Of a DNA stretch of 40,100 nucleotides, positions 8,574 through 16,112 are shown piece after piece (within the stretch, counting starts at the first letter, position 1; each line of letters starts with the position of its first letter). Both the position numbers and the translations under genes were made by a program. The notes under the pieces were generated by a model, which saw only the letters and a list, made by a program, of their open reading frames with translations, did not search any database and was not told the origin of the DNA. Where the stretch lies: NCBI GenBank assembly GCA_035534175.1, contig DATLSM010000101.1, positions 1 through 40,100 on the forward strand, written 5' to 3'. Source of the DNA: DATLSM01 sp035534175 (GTDB taxonomy: Bacteria > Actinomycetota > Thermoleophilia > Solirubrobacterales > 70-9).

Positions 8574-9398
8574 TCACGCCTCTGCCCCCTCCAGCTCCCC
8601 GATACCGAGACGTAACCGCCCCGCCGCAAACCCCGCATCCACATCACACAGCAGCGCTCGCCGCCCCAGCGCCCGCGCCGCCCTCCCGGTGCTGCCCGAG
8701 CCGCAGAACGGATCGAGCATCAGCTCCCCTGACAGGCTCGACTGGCTGATCAGCGCCTTGAGGATTCGGACCGGCTTCTCGGTCGGATAGCCGCGGGCGA
8801 CCCTCGCGGCATGCAGCGCGTTGCCGCGGTTCTTGAAATTGCCTGGGCGGTTGCCCTTCTCAAGAAAGAGAATCAGCTCTGTTTGCGAGCGCCAGGTCCC
8901 CCCGAGGGAGGGCGAGCCCTTGTCCCAAACGATCCGCTTTCCGACGCGAAAGCCGGCCCCCTCTGCGGCGTCTTCGAAGATCCGCTGCGTTCGCCAGTCG
9001 CAGAAAATGTAGGCGTGGGCGTTGATTGCCAGGACCCGGTAGAGCTCAGCCAGGATCTCCGGCCAGACCTCATCGGGAAGATCGGGGAACCAGCGCGGGA
9101 AGTACTGCCCGCCACGATTGAATTCGTAGGGCGGGTCCGTGACGATCAGATCTACGCACTCATCCGGCAGGCTCGCGAGGAACGCGCGGGCATCGGCCTC
9201 CACGAGGCGCACGAGGCCTCGCCGTAGCCCCTCTCCCTTGCGGCGCCTGTAGGCGACGTTGCGATGGGCATTGGTGCAGTAGCGCTTGCGGCGGCCCCGG
9301 GCCGGCTGGCGGAAGGTCCGCTTGCAGACCGGGCAGCGACCGCTCCGCGGCGCGTCCTTGCGTCGCTTTCGCCGTGTTTGCTTGGCCGCCCTCGCCAT
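8574..9398 (-). CDS. DNA methyltransferase (DPPY) with N-terminal Cys/His finger
   Basis: A 274-residue member of the N6-adenine/N4-cytosine methyltransferase family. The catalytic motif IVTDPPYEF lies near residue 88 and the SAM-binding motif LDPFCGSGSTGRAA near residue 230, the order of the beta class (catalytic motif before SAM motif). The first 55 residues are basic and hold CPVCKRT...RRKRYCTNAHR, a probable zinc finger of C-x2-C / C-x3-H form. There is no restriction partner next to it and its GC (about 77% in 8641-8700) is unlike the MmeI-like operon, so it more likely belongs to the integrative element as a solitary methyltransferase, as on many phages and ICEs. Confidence 0.85.
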   Translation of the reverse strand: MARAAKQTRRKRRKDAPRSGRCPVCKRTFRQPARGRRKRYCTNAHRNVAYRRRKGEGLRRGLVRLVEADARAFLASLPDECVDLIVTDPPYEFNRGGQYFPRWFPDLPDEVWPEILAELYRVLAINAHAYIFCDWRTQRIFEDAAEGAGFRVGKRIVWDKGSPSLGGTWRSQTELILFLEKGNRPGNFKNRGNALHAARVARGYPTEKPVRILKALISQSSLSGELMLDPFCGSGSTGRAARALGRRALLCDVDAGFAAGRLRLGIGELEGAEA

Positions 9399-9459
9399 CG
9401 GCGCGACGGTAGGTGCGCCCCTGGGTGCAGCGGCGGTGTTCCACCGGGTGGATTTGCGG

Positions 9460-10071
9460 CTATGGCTCCCGGTGCGCGAGCCAGCTCGAGGCCGAGATCA
9501 TGCTGGGGCCGTGATCCCCGCAGGGGTGGTGGTAGGCATAGCTCCCTTCCTCATTCTCCTCCCAGGTCCATTCCTCGGCGGGCACCCAGCACCCACACCG
9601 CCCGCAATAGATCTGATCGACCACCAGCTCCCGAAGCTCGGCAACCTCTTCGTCTCGATCCTCGAGGCCCTCGATCAGCTCGACCCGCTCGGCGTTCCAG
9701 CCCTCGCCCGCATCCGCTGCCCCCTTCATTGCCCGAGCCAGCTCGCGCTCGCTTTTGGCAAGCGCCTTTTGGGCACTGGCCAGCTCTGCCTTCAACGCCT
9801 CGCATGCTTTCTTTTCCTTGGCAGCTTCGGTTTCCGCCCGTTTCTTTGCCCGGGCGTTCTCGTCTTTTGCCTTTGAGGCTGTCGGGGTCTCGGCGGCCTT
9901 TGCCTCGGCCTCAAGGCCGGCGAGGAGGGCCGCTCGTTTTGTTCCGTGGCGATCCTCTGCGGCTTCAAGCAGGGGCAGCTGCTCGGCAGAGAGCTCAAGG
10001 ATGACGCGCCGGCGCAAGCCGTTTGCCCGGGCTAAAGCCGTCCTTTGCCGTGGCTCTGGCGTGATGGACAT
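9460..10071 (-). CDS. Unknown coiled-coil protein with C-terminal zinc ribbon
   Basis: A 203-residue protein from the ATG at 10069-10071 (the frame is open further upstream, but that part is low in coding character). Residues about 10-35 are basic (LRRRVILELSAEQLPLLEAA), then a long Ala/Glu/Lys-rich heptad region predicts a coiled coil to about residue 135, and the C-terminus has YCGRCGCW...HHPCGDH, a likely zinc-binding site. No family is recognised. It is transcribed away from the 10155 gene, with an 83-base shared promoter region, and sits in the integrase module. Confidence 0.55.
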   Translation of the reverse strand: MSITPEPRQRTALARANGLRRRVILELSAEQLPLLEAAEDRHGTKRAALLAGLEAEAKAAETPTASKAKDENARAKKRAETEAAKEKKACEALKAELASAQKALAKSERELARAMKGAADAGEGWNAERVELIEGLEDRDEEVAELRELVVDQIYCGRCGCWVPAEEWTWEENEEGSYAYHHPCGDHGPSMISASSWLAHREP

Positions 10072-10154
10072 ACATCCATGTACGCACATGAGGGCGCAGA
10101 CATCCAGGGCTCCCACCGGGTCCTTGCATCCGGTCGGGCTTCTAGCTTGAGGCG

Positions 10155-10835
10155 ATGGAGCCAGAAGAGCGAGAGCTAGCAAATCCCTCGCCGGCGGTCC
10201 TTGAGCTGATGAAGAGCCATCTCGCCGAGGAGCATGGACGCGACTTTGAGCTAGAGCATGATCTCTCGATGTCGGGCAGGCCGAATCCCGATGCCATGCT
10301 CAGCTATCGCGGTGAGAACGCCGGTGGCGCAGTCGAGGGCTTTTGGTGCAGGGAGCATCCCGGGCTGATCTTCACCGTGGATCCAGTGCCGGCGCTCAGC
10401 GCCGAACGGATCGCCCACCTTGCCCGCCTGGATCCAGGGCTTCAGAGCCGCCTTGCCGAAGTCCCCGAGGCGGAGCACGCCGAACTCGTCCAAGCCTACG
10501 AAGAGGAAAAGCAGGCCGCGGAGCTTCTCAAGCGCTTCCGCAAACGGCGGCGTCATCGCACCGCAAAGCCCCAGCCTGCGGCGCAGGAACGTCGTGAAGG
10601 AGCACAGGCCTACCTGCTTGCCAAATACGAAGAGATCGGCATCGTCGATGAAAGCTGCTGGGATCTCCTGTATCTGCGAAATCGCGACCCCGCCGCCTAC
10701 CGCGAGGTGATCGGCAGCAACGAGCCATACATGCTCGAAACGATTCGCAAATGGTGGTACGAGATCCCAGAGTCCGACCGGGAAGCGGCAAAACAGCGCT
10801 ACCTCGACAGCCAAGGCGAGCAGCCCGGACCCTGA
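10155..10835 (+). CDS. Unknown acidic protein of the integrative element
   Basis: A 226-residue protein with no signal peptide. The N-terminal 80 residues hold a pattern like an Fe/Zn-free recognition fold (FWCREHPGLIFTVDP), the middle is charged and helical (EEEKQAAELLKRFRKRRRHR), and the C-terminus is rich in Tyr/Trp (IRKWWYEIPESDREAAKQRYL). No known family. The ATG at 10155 has a GAGG only two bases away; an ATG at 10209 is an alternative. It is followed by the excisionase-like and integrase genes on the same strand, so it probably travels with them. Confidence 0.6.
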   Translation: MEPEERELANPSPAVLELMKSHLAEEHGRDFELEHDLSMSGRPNPDAMLSYRGENAGGAVEGFWCREHPGLIFTVDPVPALSAERIAHLARLDPGLQSRLAEVPEAEHAELVQAYEEEKQAAELLKRFRKRRRHRTAKPQPAAQERREGAQAYLLAKYEEIGIVDESCWDLLYLRNRDPAAYREVIGSNEPYMLETIRKWWYEIPESDREAAKQRYLDSQGEQPGP

Positions 10836-10892
10836 GAATCCACCAGGTGGAGCACCGCAAGGAGCGCTGGCGCAGGGGTGATCCTGCGCAAA

Positions 10893-11111
10893 ATGAGCGA
10901 GAAAGAGCGCGAGAGCAAGACAGCGAGCACCCGCCTCGCCCTCTCCAAGACCGAGGCGGCCCAGTCGCTCGGCGTCAGCGTTGACTTCCTAGAAGACCAC
11001 GTCCTCGCCGAGCTTCGCGTCGTCCGGGTCGGGCGCCGGATCCTGATCCCGGTCGCGGAGTTGGAGCGCTGGCTCGCCGACCATTCCGAGCGCCTGCTGC
11101 CGGACGCTTGA
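10893..11111 (+). CDS. Excisionase-like helix-turn-helix protein
   Basis: A 72-residue protein (ATG at 10893; a GTG at 10878 would add five residues). It holds LSKTEAAQSLGVSVDFLEDHV, RVVRVGRRILIPVAELERWL, the winged-helix pattern of the MerR/Xis-like HTH_17 family, in which a small DNA-binding domain ends in a 'RRI-IP-ELERWL' wing. Such proteins bind attachment sites and steer tyrosine recombinases towards excision, or act as repressors. It lies directly in front of the integrase and overlaps the integrase frame's earliest possible start, as expected for a xis-int pair. Confidence 0.8.
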   Translation: MSEKERESKTASTRLALSKTEAAQSLGVSVDFLEDHVLAELRVVRVGRRILIPVAELERWLADHSERLLPDA

Positions 11112-11151
11112 AACGACTCGATCTCATGGCGAGTCAGAGCTATCGTCGCAA

Positions 11152-11166
11152 CCCGCTCAGAGCGGG
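11152..11166 (+). promoter_or_regulatory. Short hairpin just ahead of a likely integrase start
   Basis: CCCGCT (11152-11157) and AGCGGG (11161-11166) are perfect inverted repeats around a three-base loop, ending four bases before the ATG at 11171. The 3' arm contains the GCGGGA that would serve as ribosome binding site for that ATG, so the hairpin could restrain integrase translation. This is seen in the sequence; the function is inferred. Confidence 0.35.
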
Positions 11167-11170
11167 ACCT

Positions 11171-12361
11171 ATGAGCACCGCAGCCACAAGCCGAGATCAG
11201 CGCTCCAAGCCGCGCCACGAGGGCATCACCGTTCGCCACTTGAACCGATGCGCCTCCAACGAGGGCAGGCGCTGCAACTGCGACCCCGGCTACCAGGCGC
11301 AGGCCTACTCGCGCCGTGACGGCAAGACGCTGCGAAGGACCTTCCCTACCCTCGCCGCTGCCAAGGCCTGGCGCTCTGAAGCTCAAACGGCGATCCGCCG
11401 AGGCACCCTGCGGGGACCGAGCGAGGTGACGATCGCCGCGGCCGGAGCTGCATTGGTCGTGGGGATGAAGGAGGGCACGATCCGAAACCGCTCCGGCGAC
11501 CCCTACAAGCCCTCCGTGGTCCGCCAATACGAGCGCTCGATACGAATCTACGTCCGCCCAGAGCTTGGCTCCAAGAAACTCTCCTCGCTCACGCGGGTCG
11601 AGCTGCAGGACTTCGCCGATCGTCTGCTCACAACGGGCCTTGACCCCTCAAGCGTCAAGAACACCCTGATTCCGCTGCGGGTGATCTACCGCAGGGCCTT
11701 TGCCCGCTCAGAGGTGGCGATCAACCCGACAGCCGGACTTGAGCTTCCGGCCAGCCGTGGTCGCCGCCAAAGGATTGCCGACCCCGTCGAGGCTGCAGCG
11801 CTGATCGAGGCGCTGCGACCAGAGGAACGGCCGCTTTGGGCCTTGGCCCTTTACTCAGGGCTGCGACGCGGAGAGCTGTGGGCGCTGCGCTGGGAAGACG
11901 TCGACCTCGAGGCCGGTGTGATCCATGTAAGGCGGGGCTGGGATATGCATGAGGGGGAGATCGAGCCAAAGAGCGGCGCGGGGATCCGCCGGGTGCCGAT
12001 CGTGAGTGTCTTGCAGACGTATCTGCTGGAGCAGAAGCTCCGAAACGGTGGGCGGGCTGAGTTCAGGGTGCTGGCGGATGAGAACAACCAACTCCGGGAC
12101 TCGACGACCTTGACCGCCAAGGCGAAGGGACGCTGGAAGGCGACAGAGCTAACGCCGATCGGCCTGCACGAGTGCCGCCACACCTTCGCCTCGCTGATGA
12201 TCGCCGCGGGGGTCAACGCCAAGGCCCTGTCCACCTACATCGGTCACGCAAGTATTGCAATCACCATGGATCGCTACGGGCATCTGATGCCTGGGAGCGA
12301 GGCGGAGGCGGCGGAGCAACTCAGTGCCTATCTGGAAAACACGACACGCATCGCGGACTGA
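11171..12361 (+). CDS. int: Tyrosine-type site-specific integrase
   Basis: A phage/ICE-type integrase of 396 residues from the ATG at 11171; TTG 11108 and ATG 11135 are in-frame alternatives that add a poorly conserved leader. After an N-terminal arm-binding part (HLNRCASNEGRRCNCDPGYQA) and a SAM-like core-binding domain, the catalytic domain shows the full set: R in SGLRRGELWALRW, H-x-x-R in LHECRHTF, H in GHASIAITMDRYGH and its nucleophile Y. It cuts and rejoins DNA through a 3'-phosphotyrosine link, moving the element in and out of its attachment site. It is nearest to the tRNA-Ser genes at 15513-16089, the usual target for this group, though the RT locus lies between. Confidence 0.93.
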   Translation: MSTAATSRDQRSKPRHEGITVRHLNRCASNEGRRCNCDPGYQAQAYSRRDGKTLRRTFPTLAAAKAWRSEAQTAIRRGTLRGPSEVTIAAAGAALVVGMKEGTIRNRSGDPYKPSVVRQYERSIRIYVRPELGSKKLSSLTRVELQDFADRLLTTGLDPSSVKNTLIPLRVIYRRAFARSEVAINPTAGLELPASRGRRQRIADPVEAAALIEALRPEERPLWALALYSGLRRGELWALRWEDVDLEAGVIHVRRGWDMHEGEIEPKSGAGIRRVPIVSVLQTYLLEQKLRNGGRAEFRVLADENNQLRDSTTLTAKAKGRWKATELTPIGLHECRHTFASLMIAAGVNAKALSTYIGHASIAITMDRYGHLMPGSEAEAAEQLSAYLENTTRIAD

Positions 12362-12439
12362 CGGCGCATTTTGCTTTTCGCGCAAAGCGGAGCACTCATT
12401 GCTATTCGAACCTTTGGCGAGGCTGATGTTTTGTCGCGG

Positions 12440-14008
12440 CTAGACATACTCGTCAGGAACGAGGCCGCCTGGCAACGGACCTGCGGGGCCGGTGAACGGA
12501 TGACGGACGGGATCGCTGTCATAGAAGCGGACGCGCCGCCGCCTGAGAGCTTTAAAGAAAGGATCCGCACCCACACGATCAGCTGGTGCATTAAGCCATT
12601 TTCGAACGGATCCCTCGTACGCCAGCAGCCAATGGGCACCGGACATGACGCCGTCATAGTCGGTAAGTGCTTCCCAGTTCGATCGGTTGAGTCGATGTGT
12701 GCCAAAGAGGCGACGGCTGTTGGCGTCCAATGCGAGCAGCGCGACCAAGTCGTCATCCATGGCGATCACCGCTTCTCCAGCTTGCCCTGTCATCTCGACG
12801 TCAAGCGCTATAGCGGCCCAGAGAGCCCACGCGACCTCACTCGCATTCCGAATCGGAGAATGCGTGAGGATGAGCGCCTCAATAACCTCGGCGGCTGCAT
12901 CTCTATCAATGTCCAAGCCGCTTTCAGCCGACTTTTCGGCTAGCAGATCGAGAGCGGCCGCCATCGTGGTCGGCTCTGAGGATACGGCCGACCAGACAAG
13001 ATTCTGGAGTGCCTTCCAGACATCATCATTGACAACGCCGATCTCCCGGCTCCGGAGCAGCGCGTACTTGAGTGGTCCTGCACGGAGCCGAGACATCGCG
13101 GCCGCTTGACTGAACATAGCTAAGAGATCAGCGATTGTGTGCGCTGCTTTGCCAGTACGAACACGAAAAGTTGAGAGTTCATGCGTCCAAGCGTCATGAA
13201 ACGGCTGGGGCAGCTCTAGAATCTCGGTCTTGGTGGGATTGATGGCGAGTTCATACTCGGCGAGTGCATCCTCGAGGAGTGCCAGGGCCTCTTCGGCCCC
13301 GGAACGGGTCGTGAACGCCAGCTCGTAGTCGTCGAAGTACCGGTGCCCCCTTAGGGATAGCTTAGATTCCAGCGATTTGTCGACTGCTGTCATCACAATC
13401 TCTGCGGCTAGAAAGGATGTGTCGGGTCCGATTGGAACACCCATAGTCTGACCGTCAGAGACGTTTCGCAGCGCCTTGTCGAGCCGATCGCTTGCAGTTT
13501 TGCCAAGGTTTTTCTTTGCCTTCCGCTTACCCTCCAGCGCCCAAGGGATCGAGTGGGTGTAGAGCGACGAGTAGAACTGGTTGACGTCCGTCCTGAGCAC
13601 AAACCTCTTTCCGCGCCAGTCTCTAGGACGCAGGCGATCCCGCTCGCCAATCCGAAAGCGCGGCCGGACCGCGCGCTCCAGCTCAGCAAGCGTGGCTACG
13701 GGACGGGACATCGAAAACGAGTGCCCGCGGATATGTGCCCGTATCGTTGGCCACTGTGCCTGGAACTCCTCGGCGAGGTGCAGAAAGCTCCGGGGATTGG
13801 GAACCTGTAGGGGACGCCGAAACCCACCCGGACGGGCGAGATTGTGGCGCACGCATTGCGTCCTGGCATTTCCTCGCGGTACTACCTCCGGATCGCGCTC
13901 AAGCAGGTTCGCAAGCTTCTCGGTTGAGAATGGCGGGGGCAGCTCCCGCGGGAAGTATCCCTTCCGTACGAGCGAAATAGACGTCAGGGTCGAATTCCTA
14001 TTGGGCAA
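12440..14008 (-). CDS. Reverse transcriptase of the defence/abortive-infection (UG-like) kind
   Basis: A 522-residue RNA-directed DNA polymerase. The RT core shows motif A in FVLRTDVNQFYSSLYTHSIPW (D141), SDGQTMGVPIGPDTS (184-198), the catalytic YFDDYEL (224-230, the YxDD box) and NPTKTEILELP (257-267). There is no maturase/X domain with HNH as in group II introns, and no short msr-type retron context. Instead a helical C-terminal extension of about 250 residues follows, as in the 'unknown group' (UG/DRT) and Abi RTs, several of which give phage resistance. I cannot assign a UG number. GC is about 57% in a sample (13201-13260). It is convergent with the integrase and lies downstream of the gene at 14226-15110 on the same strand. 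Confidence 0.88.
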   Translation of the reverse strand: MPNRNSTLTSISLVRKGYFPRELPPPFSTEKLANLLERDPEVVPRGNARTQCVRHNLARPGGFRRPLQVPNPRSFLHLAEEFQAQWPTIRAHIRGHSFSMSRPVATLAELERAVRPRFRIGERDRLRPRDWRGKRFVLRTDVNQFYSSLYTHSIPWALEGKRKAKKNLGKTASDRLDKALRNVSDGQTMGVPIGPDTSFLAAEIVMTAVDKSLESKLSLRGHRYFDDYELAFTTRSGAEEALALLEDALAEYELAINPTKTEILELPQPFHDAWTHELSTFRVRTGKAAHTIADLLAMFSQAAAMSRLRAGPLKYALLRSREIGVVNDDVWKALQNLVWSAVSSEPTTMAAALDLLAEKSAESGLDIDRDAAAEVIEALILTHSPIRNASEVAWALWAAIALDVEMTGQAGEAVIAMDDDLVALLALDANSRRLFGTHRLNRSNWEALTDYDGVMSGAHWLLAYEGSVRKWLNAPADRVGADPFFKALRRRRVRFYDSDPVRHPFTGPAGPLPGGLVPDEYV

Positions 14009-14225
14009 GCCGCAATACCTCCAAAGTGTTGCGAGATACGTTGGCCATTTTGCCCTTCCGTGAAGCCTCAGCGAACGTCATATCCCGCTCTTGTCGCCGC
14101 TAGCTGGCGATCCCTAGGCCCAATCATCGCCCATCGGAGCTTCCGGAGATCTGCAAAGAGCTTCGGATCTCGCGCGAAGCGGAAGCGGCTTTGATTTTCA
14201 ACGGTAGGTGCTGCTGCCCGAGGAA
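14009..14225 (-). ncRNA. Candidate structured RNA between RT and its upstream partner
   Basis: 217 bases with no supported gene, directly 5' of the RT start on its strand. Several short perfect inverted repeats cluster here: TCGCC/GGCGA (14094-14098 with 14106-14110), CGGA/TCCG (14135-14145), GAGATC/GATCTC (14146-14151 with 14166-14171) and GCTTCG/CGAAGC (14160-14165 with 14175-14180). The last two cannot form at once. Known defence RTs (for example DRT2 and DRT9) use a flanking non-coding RNA as template or partner, so this is a reasonable place for one. Whether it is transcribed as an RNA is inference; an ordinary intergenic leader is the alternative. Confidence 0.35.
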
Positions 14226-15110
14226 TTATTTGGAATCCGGTTGTGCCCTGCGTTCGCGCAGCCTCAGCACGAGGTGGACGTTGGCTAGGAAGAGCTGGAA
14301 GATGTAGCCGATCCACAGCTCACCGTACTCGCGTTTTTGGGCAGTGTTGTTGTGGCGGATGGCGAAATTGTTGGCAATATTGAACAGATCGCGCTCGTCG
14401 CCGCTCAATAGCTCGGTCTTGACGTCGGGGCGGATGGCCTCGAGGACGTCGGCCAATTCGCGCACCGCCCGTCGACGATCACCGACGTCGGAGTGGCGAC
14501 TACGGAAGAGTTGCCGGGCGTCGGCGATCTTGGTGACGACGAGGTCGTCTTTTTGATCGCCTGGAGGCAAAGGGGCGTTGAGGAGCTTCTCCAGCTCCTC
14601 GGAATGCAGCAGGACAACCTCGCCATTTTCCTGCAGCCTGAGGGCTGGTTCGGCGAGGCGCAGGGTGTCATTGACTTGCGCGCGGAACTCGCGCCGGCCA
14701 GCCTCGAGGTCGAATGTCTCGTAGTGCCAGCCGCAGTCGTTGAAGCTGTGGTATCGGCCTTCAACTGGCTCTGAGACGAGATCATGCAGTGCTTCAATGA
14801 CCTCGACCAAAGTGTCGAGGTCATATTCGCCTCCGTACTTCTCGTATGGCCACACATTCTCGCGCCCGGTCAACCGATAGAAGTGCGCCGAGGGATCGGG
14901 TAGTTCTCCGCTAACCTCGTCTTGGTCAACGCAGTAGTAGCCGAAGGCTTGCTGGAAGAAATCGCGGGCCCAGAGGGCGTCGAGATCGCTGAAACACAGG
15001 CGCTTCAGCCGATCCAGGCTCATCGGCTCCGATTTCGGTCCACGCCCTTGGCGCTCAGACCATAGCGCGCGACGGCGGATCTCAAGCTTTCGAGGCGCTG
15101 ATGTCTCCAT
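14226..15110 (-). CDS. Unknown protein with Abi-associated C-terminal segment
   Basis: A 294-residue soluble protein from the ATG at 15108-15110; a longer frame to 15170 exists but adds a Pro/Arg-rich leader. The C-terminal 75 residues (RRRAVRELADVLEAIRPDVKT, then DLFNIANNFAIRHNN, then a Trp-Ile-rich helix ending in LVLRLRE) resemble the tail shared by many AbiJ-like or STM4504/CBY_0614-type hypothetical proteins near defence genes; this match is from memory. The RH pair in FAIRHNN does not give a textbook R-x4-6-H HEPN motif. The N-terminal half holds FSDLDALWARDFFQQAFGYYCVDQD. It is co-oriented with, and 217 bases upstream of, the reverse transcriptase, so they may form one defence locus. 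Confidence 0.55.
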   Translation of the reverse strand: METSAPRKLEIRRRALWSERQGRGPKSEPMSLDRLKRLCFSDLDALWARDFFQQAFGYYCVDQDEVSGELPDPSAHFYRLTGRENVWPYEKYGGEYDLDTLVEVIEALHDLVSEPVEGRYHSFNDCGWHYETFDLEAGRREFRAQVNDTLRLAEPALRLQENGEVVLLHSEELEKLLNAPLPPGDQKDDLVVTKIADARQLFRSRHSDVGDRRRAVRELADVLEAIRPDVKTELLSGDERDLFNIANNFAIRHNNTAQKREYGELWIGYIFQLFLANVHLVLRLRERRAQPDSK

Positions 15111-15512
15111 GGCCTCGACTGTAGCGCGAGGTGGTGACCTCCCTGCTGGCGTCCCCGCAAATCCCAACAATTTCTCGCTCTATGGCCACCATCCCGGCAC
15201 CACGGGCGCCGCCGCATCGATGTCGCGACGCGGAGAATTCCGGGGGAGTAGTTACGTCTCGGTATTGGCTGCCTTAGCGCCACGGCGGCGTGACGAAGAG
15301 ACCTCTTCGAGGCCACTCCACTGCGGCGCTTAGGCGGTGCCAGACTGCTGATCCGCGTACCAGCACGCGAGCGCTCCGTGCGATCGTCTTGCGATCGGCG
15401 CCGTCTCTGCCAAGCGGCCTTGAGCGGCGTTGACCGGCAACGCAGACAGGCTCCGTAAAAGCAAGGCACCGCGCGCAATCCCGCATGGGACTGCGGATTC
15501 CGCGCCACAAAG
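15111..15512. other. Intergenic stretch between the Abi-like gene and tRNA-Ser
   Basis: About 400 bases with no supported gene. It must carry the promoter for the leftward gene starting at 15110 and the 3' flank of the tRNA-Ser gene. The 3' end of that tRNA is the usual place for an island attachment site, but I find no second copy of the tRNA 3' sequence elsewhere to the left in the window. Confidence 0.4.
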
Positions 15513-15601
15513 CGGAGGGGGTGGGATTCGAACCCACGAGAGACCTTGCGGCCCCCAACAGTTTTCGAGACTGCCCCGTTCAACCACTCCGGCACCCCTC
15601 C
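15513..15601 (-). tRNA. tRNA-Ser (anticodon CGA)
   Basis: Read on the minus strand, GGAGGGG (15601-15595) pairs with CCCCTCC (15520-15514), with G73 as discriminator at 15513. The anticodon stem-loop is GGCAGT-CTCGAAA-ACTG, giving anticodon CGA (decodes UCG). The long variable arm (GGGGGCCGCAAGGTCTC) is that of a class II tRNA, and the T-arm reads GTGGGTTCGAATCCCAC. No CCA is encoded. Its 3' end faces left, into the accessory region. Confidence 0.95.
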
Positions 15602-15999
15602 AGGAACAGCTGGCCTCCGATCCTAGCGAGCGCCGTTCGAACATCGATGCAGCGGGGCTGGCATCGCTCGAAGTTGGCGGCAGGGCCCTAACTGTACCTA
15701 CATTCCGAGCATAGAGCGGGACGACGATCAACGCCGCCCTGCGTTGGCGGCCCCCACGCGGTGCTGAGACTGCGCCTGTGATGCCGGCCACCACGGTGAT
15801 GGTCGTGGCCGGAACCGGTCTGCGCCTGCTCGACCTGGCCGGAGTTGACACGCTCCCAGGGCCAACCGGCTTCGCCGCGCTTATCGTTTCGCTGCGGGGC
15901 CTGATCGAGCTGCGCCGCATGGTGCGCACGCTGTTCGCGATCGGACGGCGGCGCCAGCTCCTGCCGGGGCAATAGAGCGCCGGCCCCTGCCACCCCGAG
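15602..15999. other. Spacer between the two tRNA-Ser genes
   Basis: About 400 bases. The only frame worth a mention is 15778-15975 plus (65 residues, hydrophobic then basic: VMVVAGTGLRLLDLAG... RRRQLLPGQ), which has no family and no clear ribosome binding site; an overlapping minus-strand frame is equally open. No gene is called. Confidence 0.4.
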
Positions 16000-16089
16000 C
16001 GGAGAGGGTGGGATTCGAACCCACGAGGCGGGTTAAGCCCGCCCACGCGATTTCCAGTCGCGCTCCTTAAGCCACTCGGACACCTCTCC
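16000..16089 (-). tRNA. tRNA-Ser (anticodon GGA)
   Basis: On the minus strand GGAGAGG (16089-16083) pairs with CCTCTCC (16007-16001), with G73 at 16000. The anticodon stem-loop is GCGCGA-CTGGAAA-TCGCG, giving anticodon GGA (decodes UCC/UCU). The long variable arm GGGCGGGCTTAACCCGCC forms a strong hairpin. The T-arm and its flank are identical to those of the CGA tRNA over 22 bases (15519-15540 and 16006-16027). No encoded CCA. Confidence 0.95.
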
Positions 16090-16112
16090 GGGTGGCCCAA
16101 GGGTATTGGCTC

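Noticed and set aside
12362..12439. Terminator between the convergent integrase and RT genes
   Set aside because: Only a five-base stem (TTTGC/GCAAA) is seen, too weak to call.
12440..14008. RT as part of a group II intron or retron
   Set aside because: No maturase/HNH domain, no intron domain V-like sequence nearby, and the long C-terminal extension fits the defence RTs better.
1..15512. Search for a second copy of the tRNA-Ser 3' end as the far attachment site
   Set aside because: No match to the T-arm repeat was found; the only similar word (ATTCGAACC near 12404) is too short to count.
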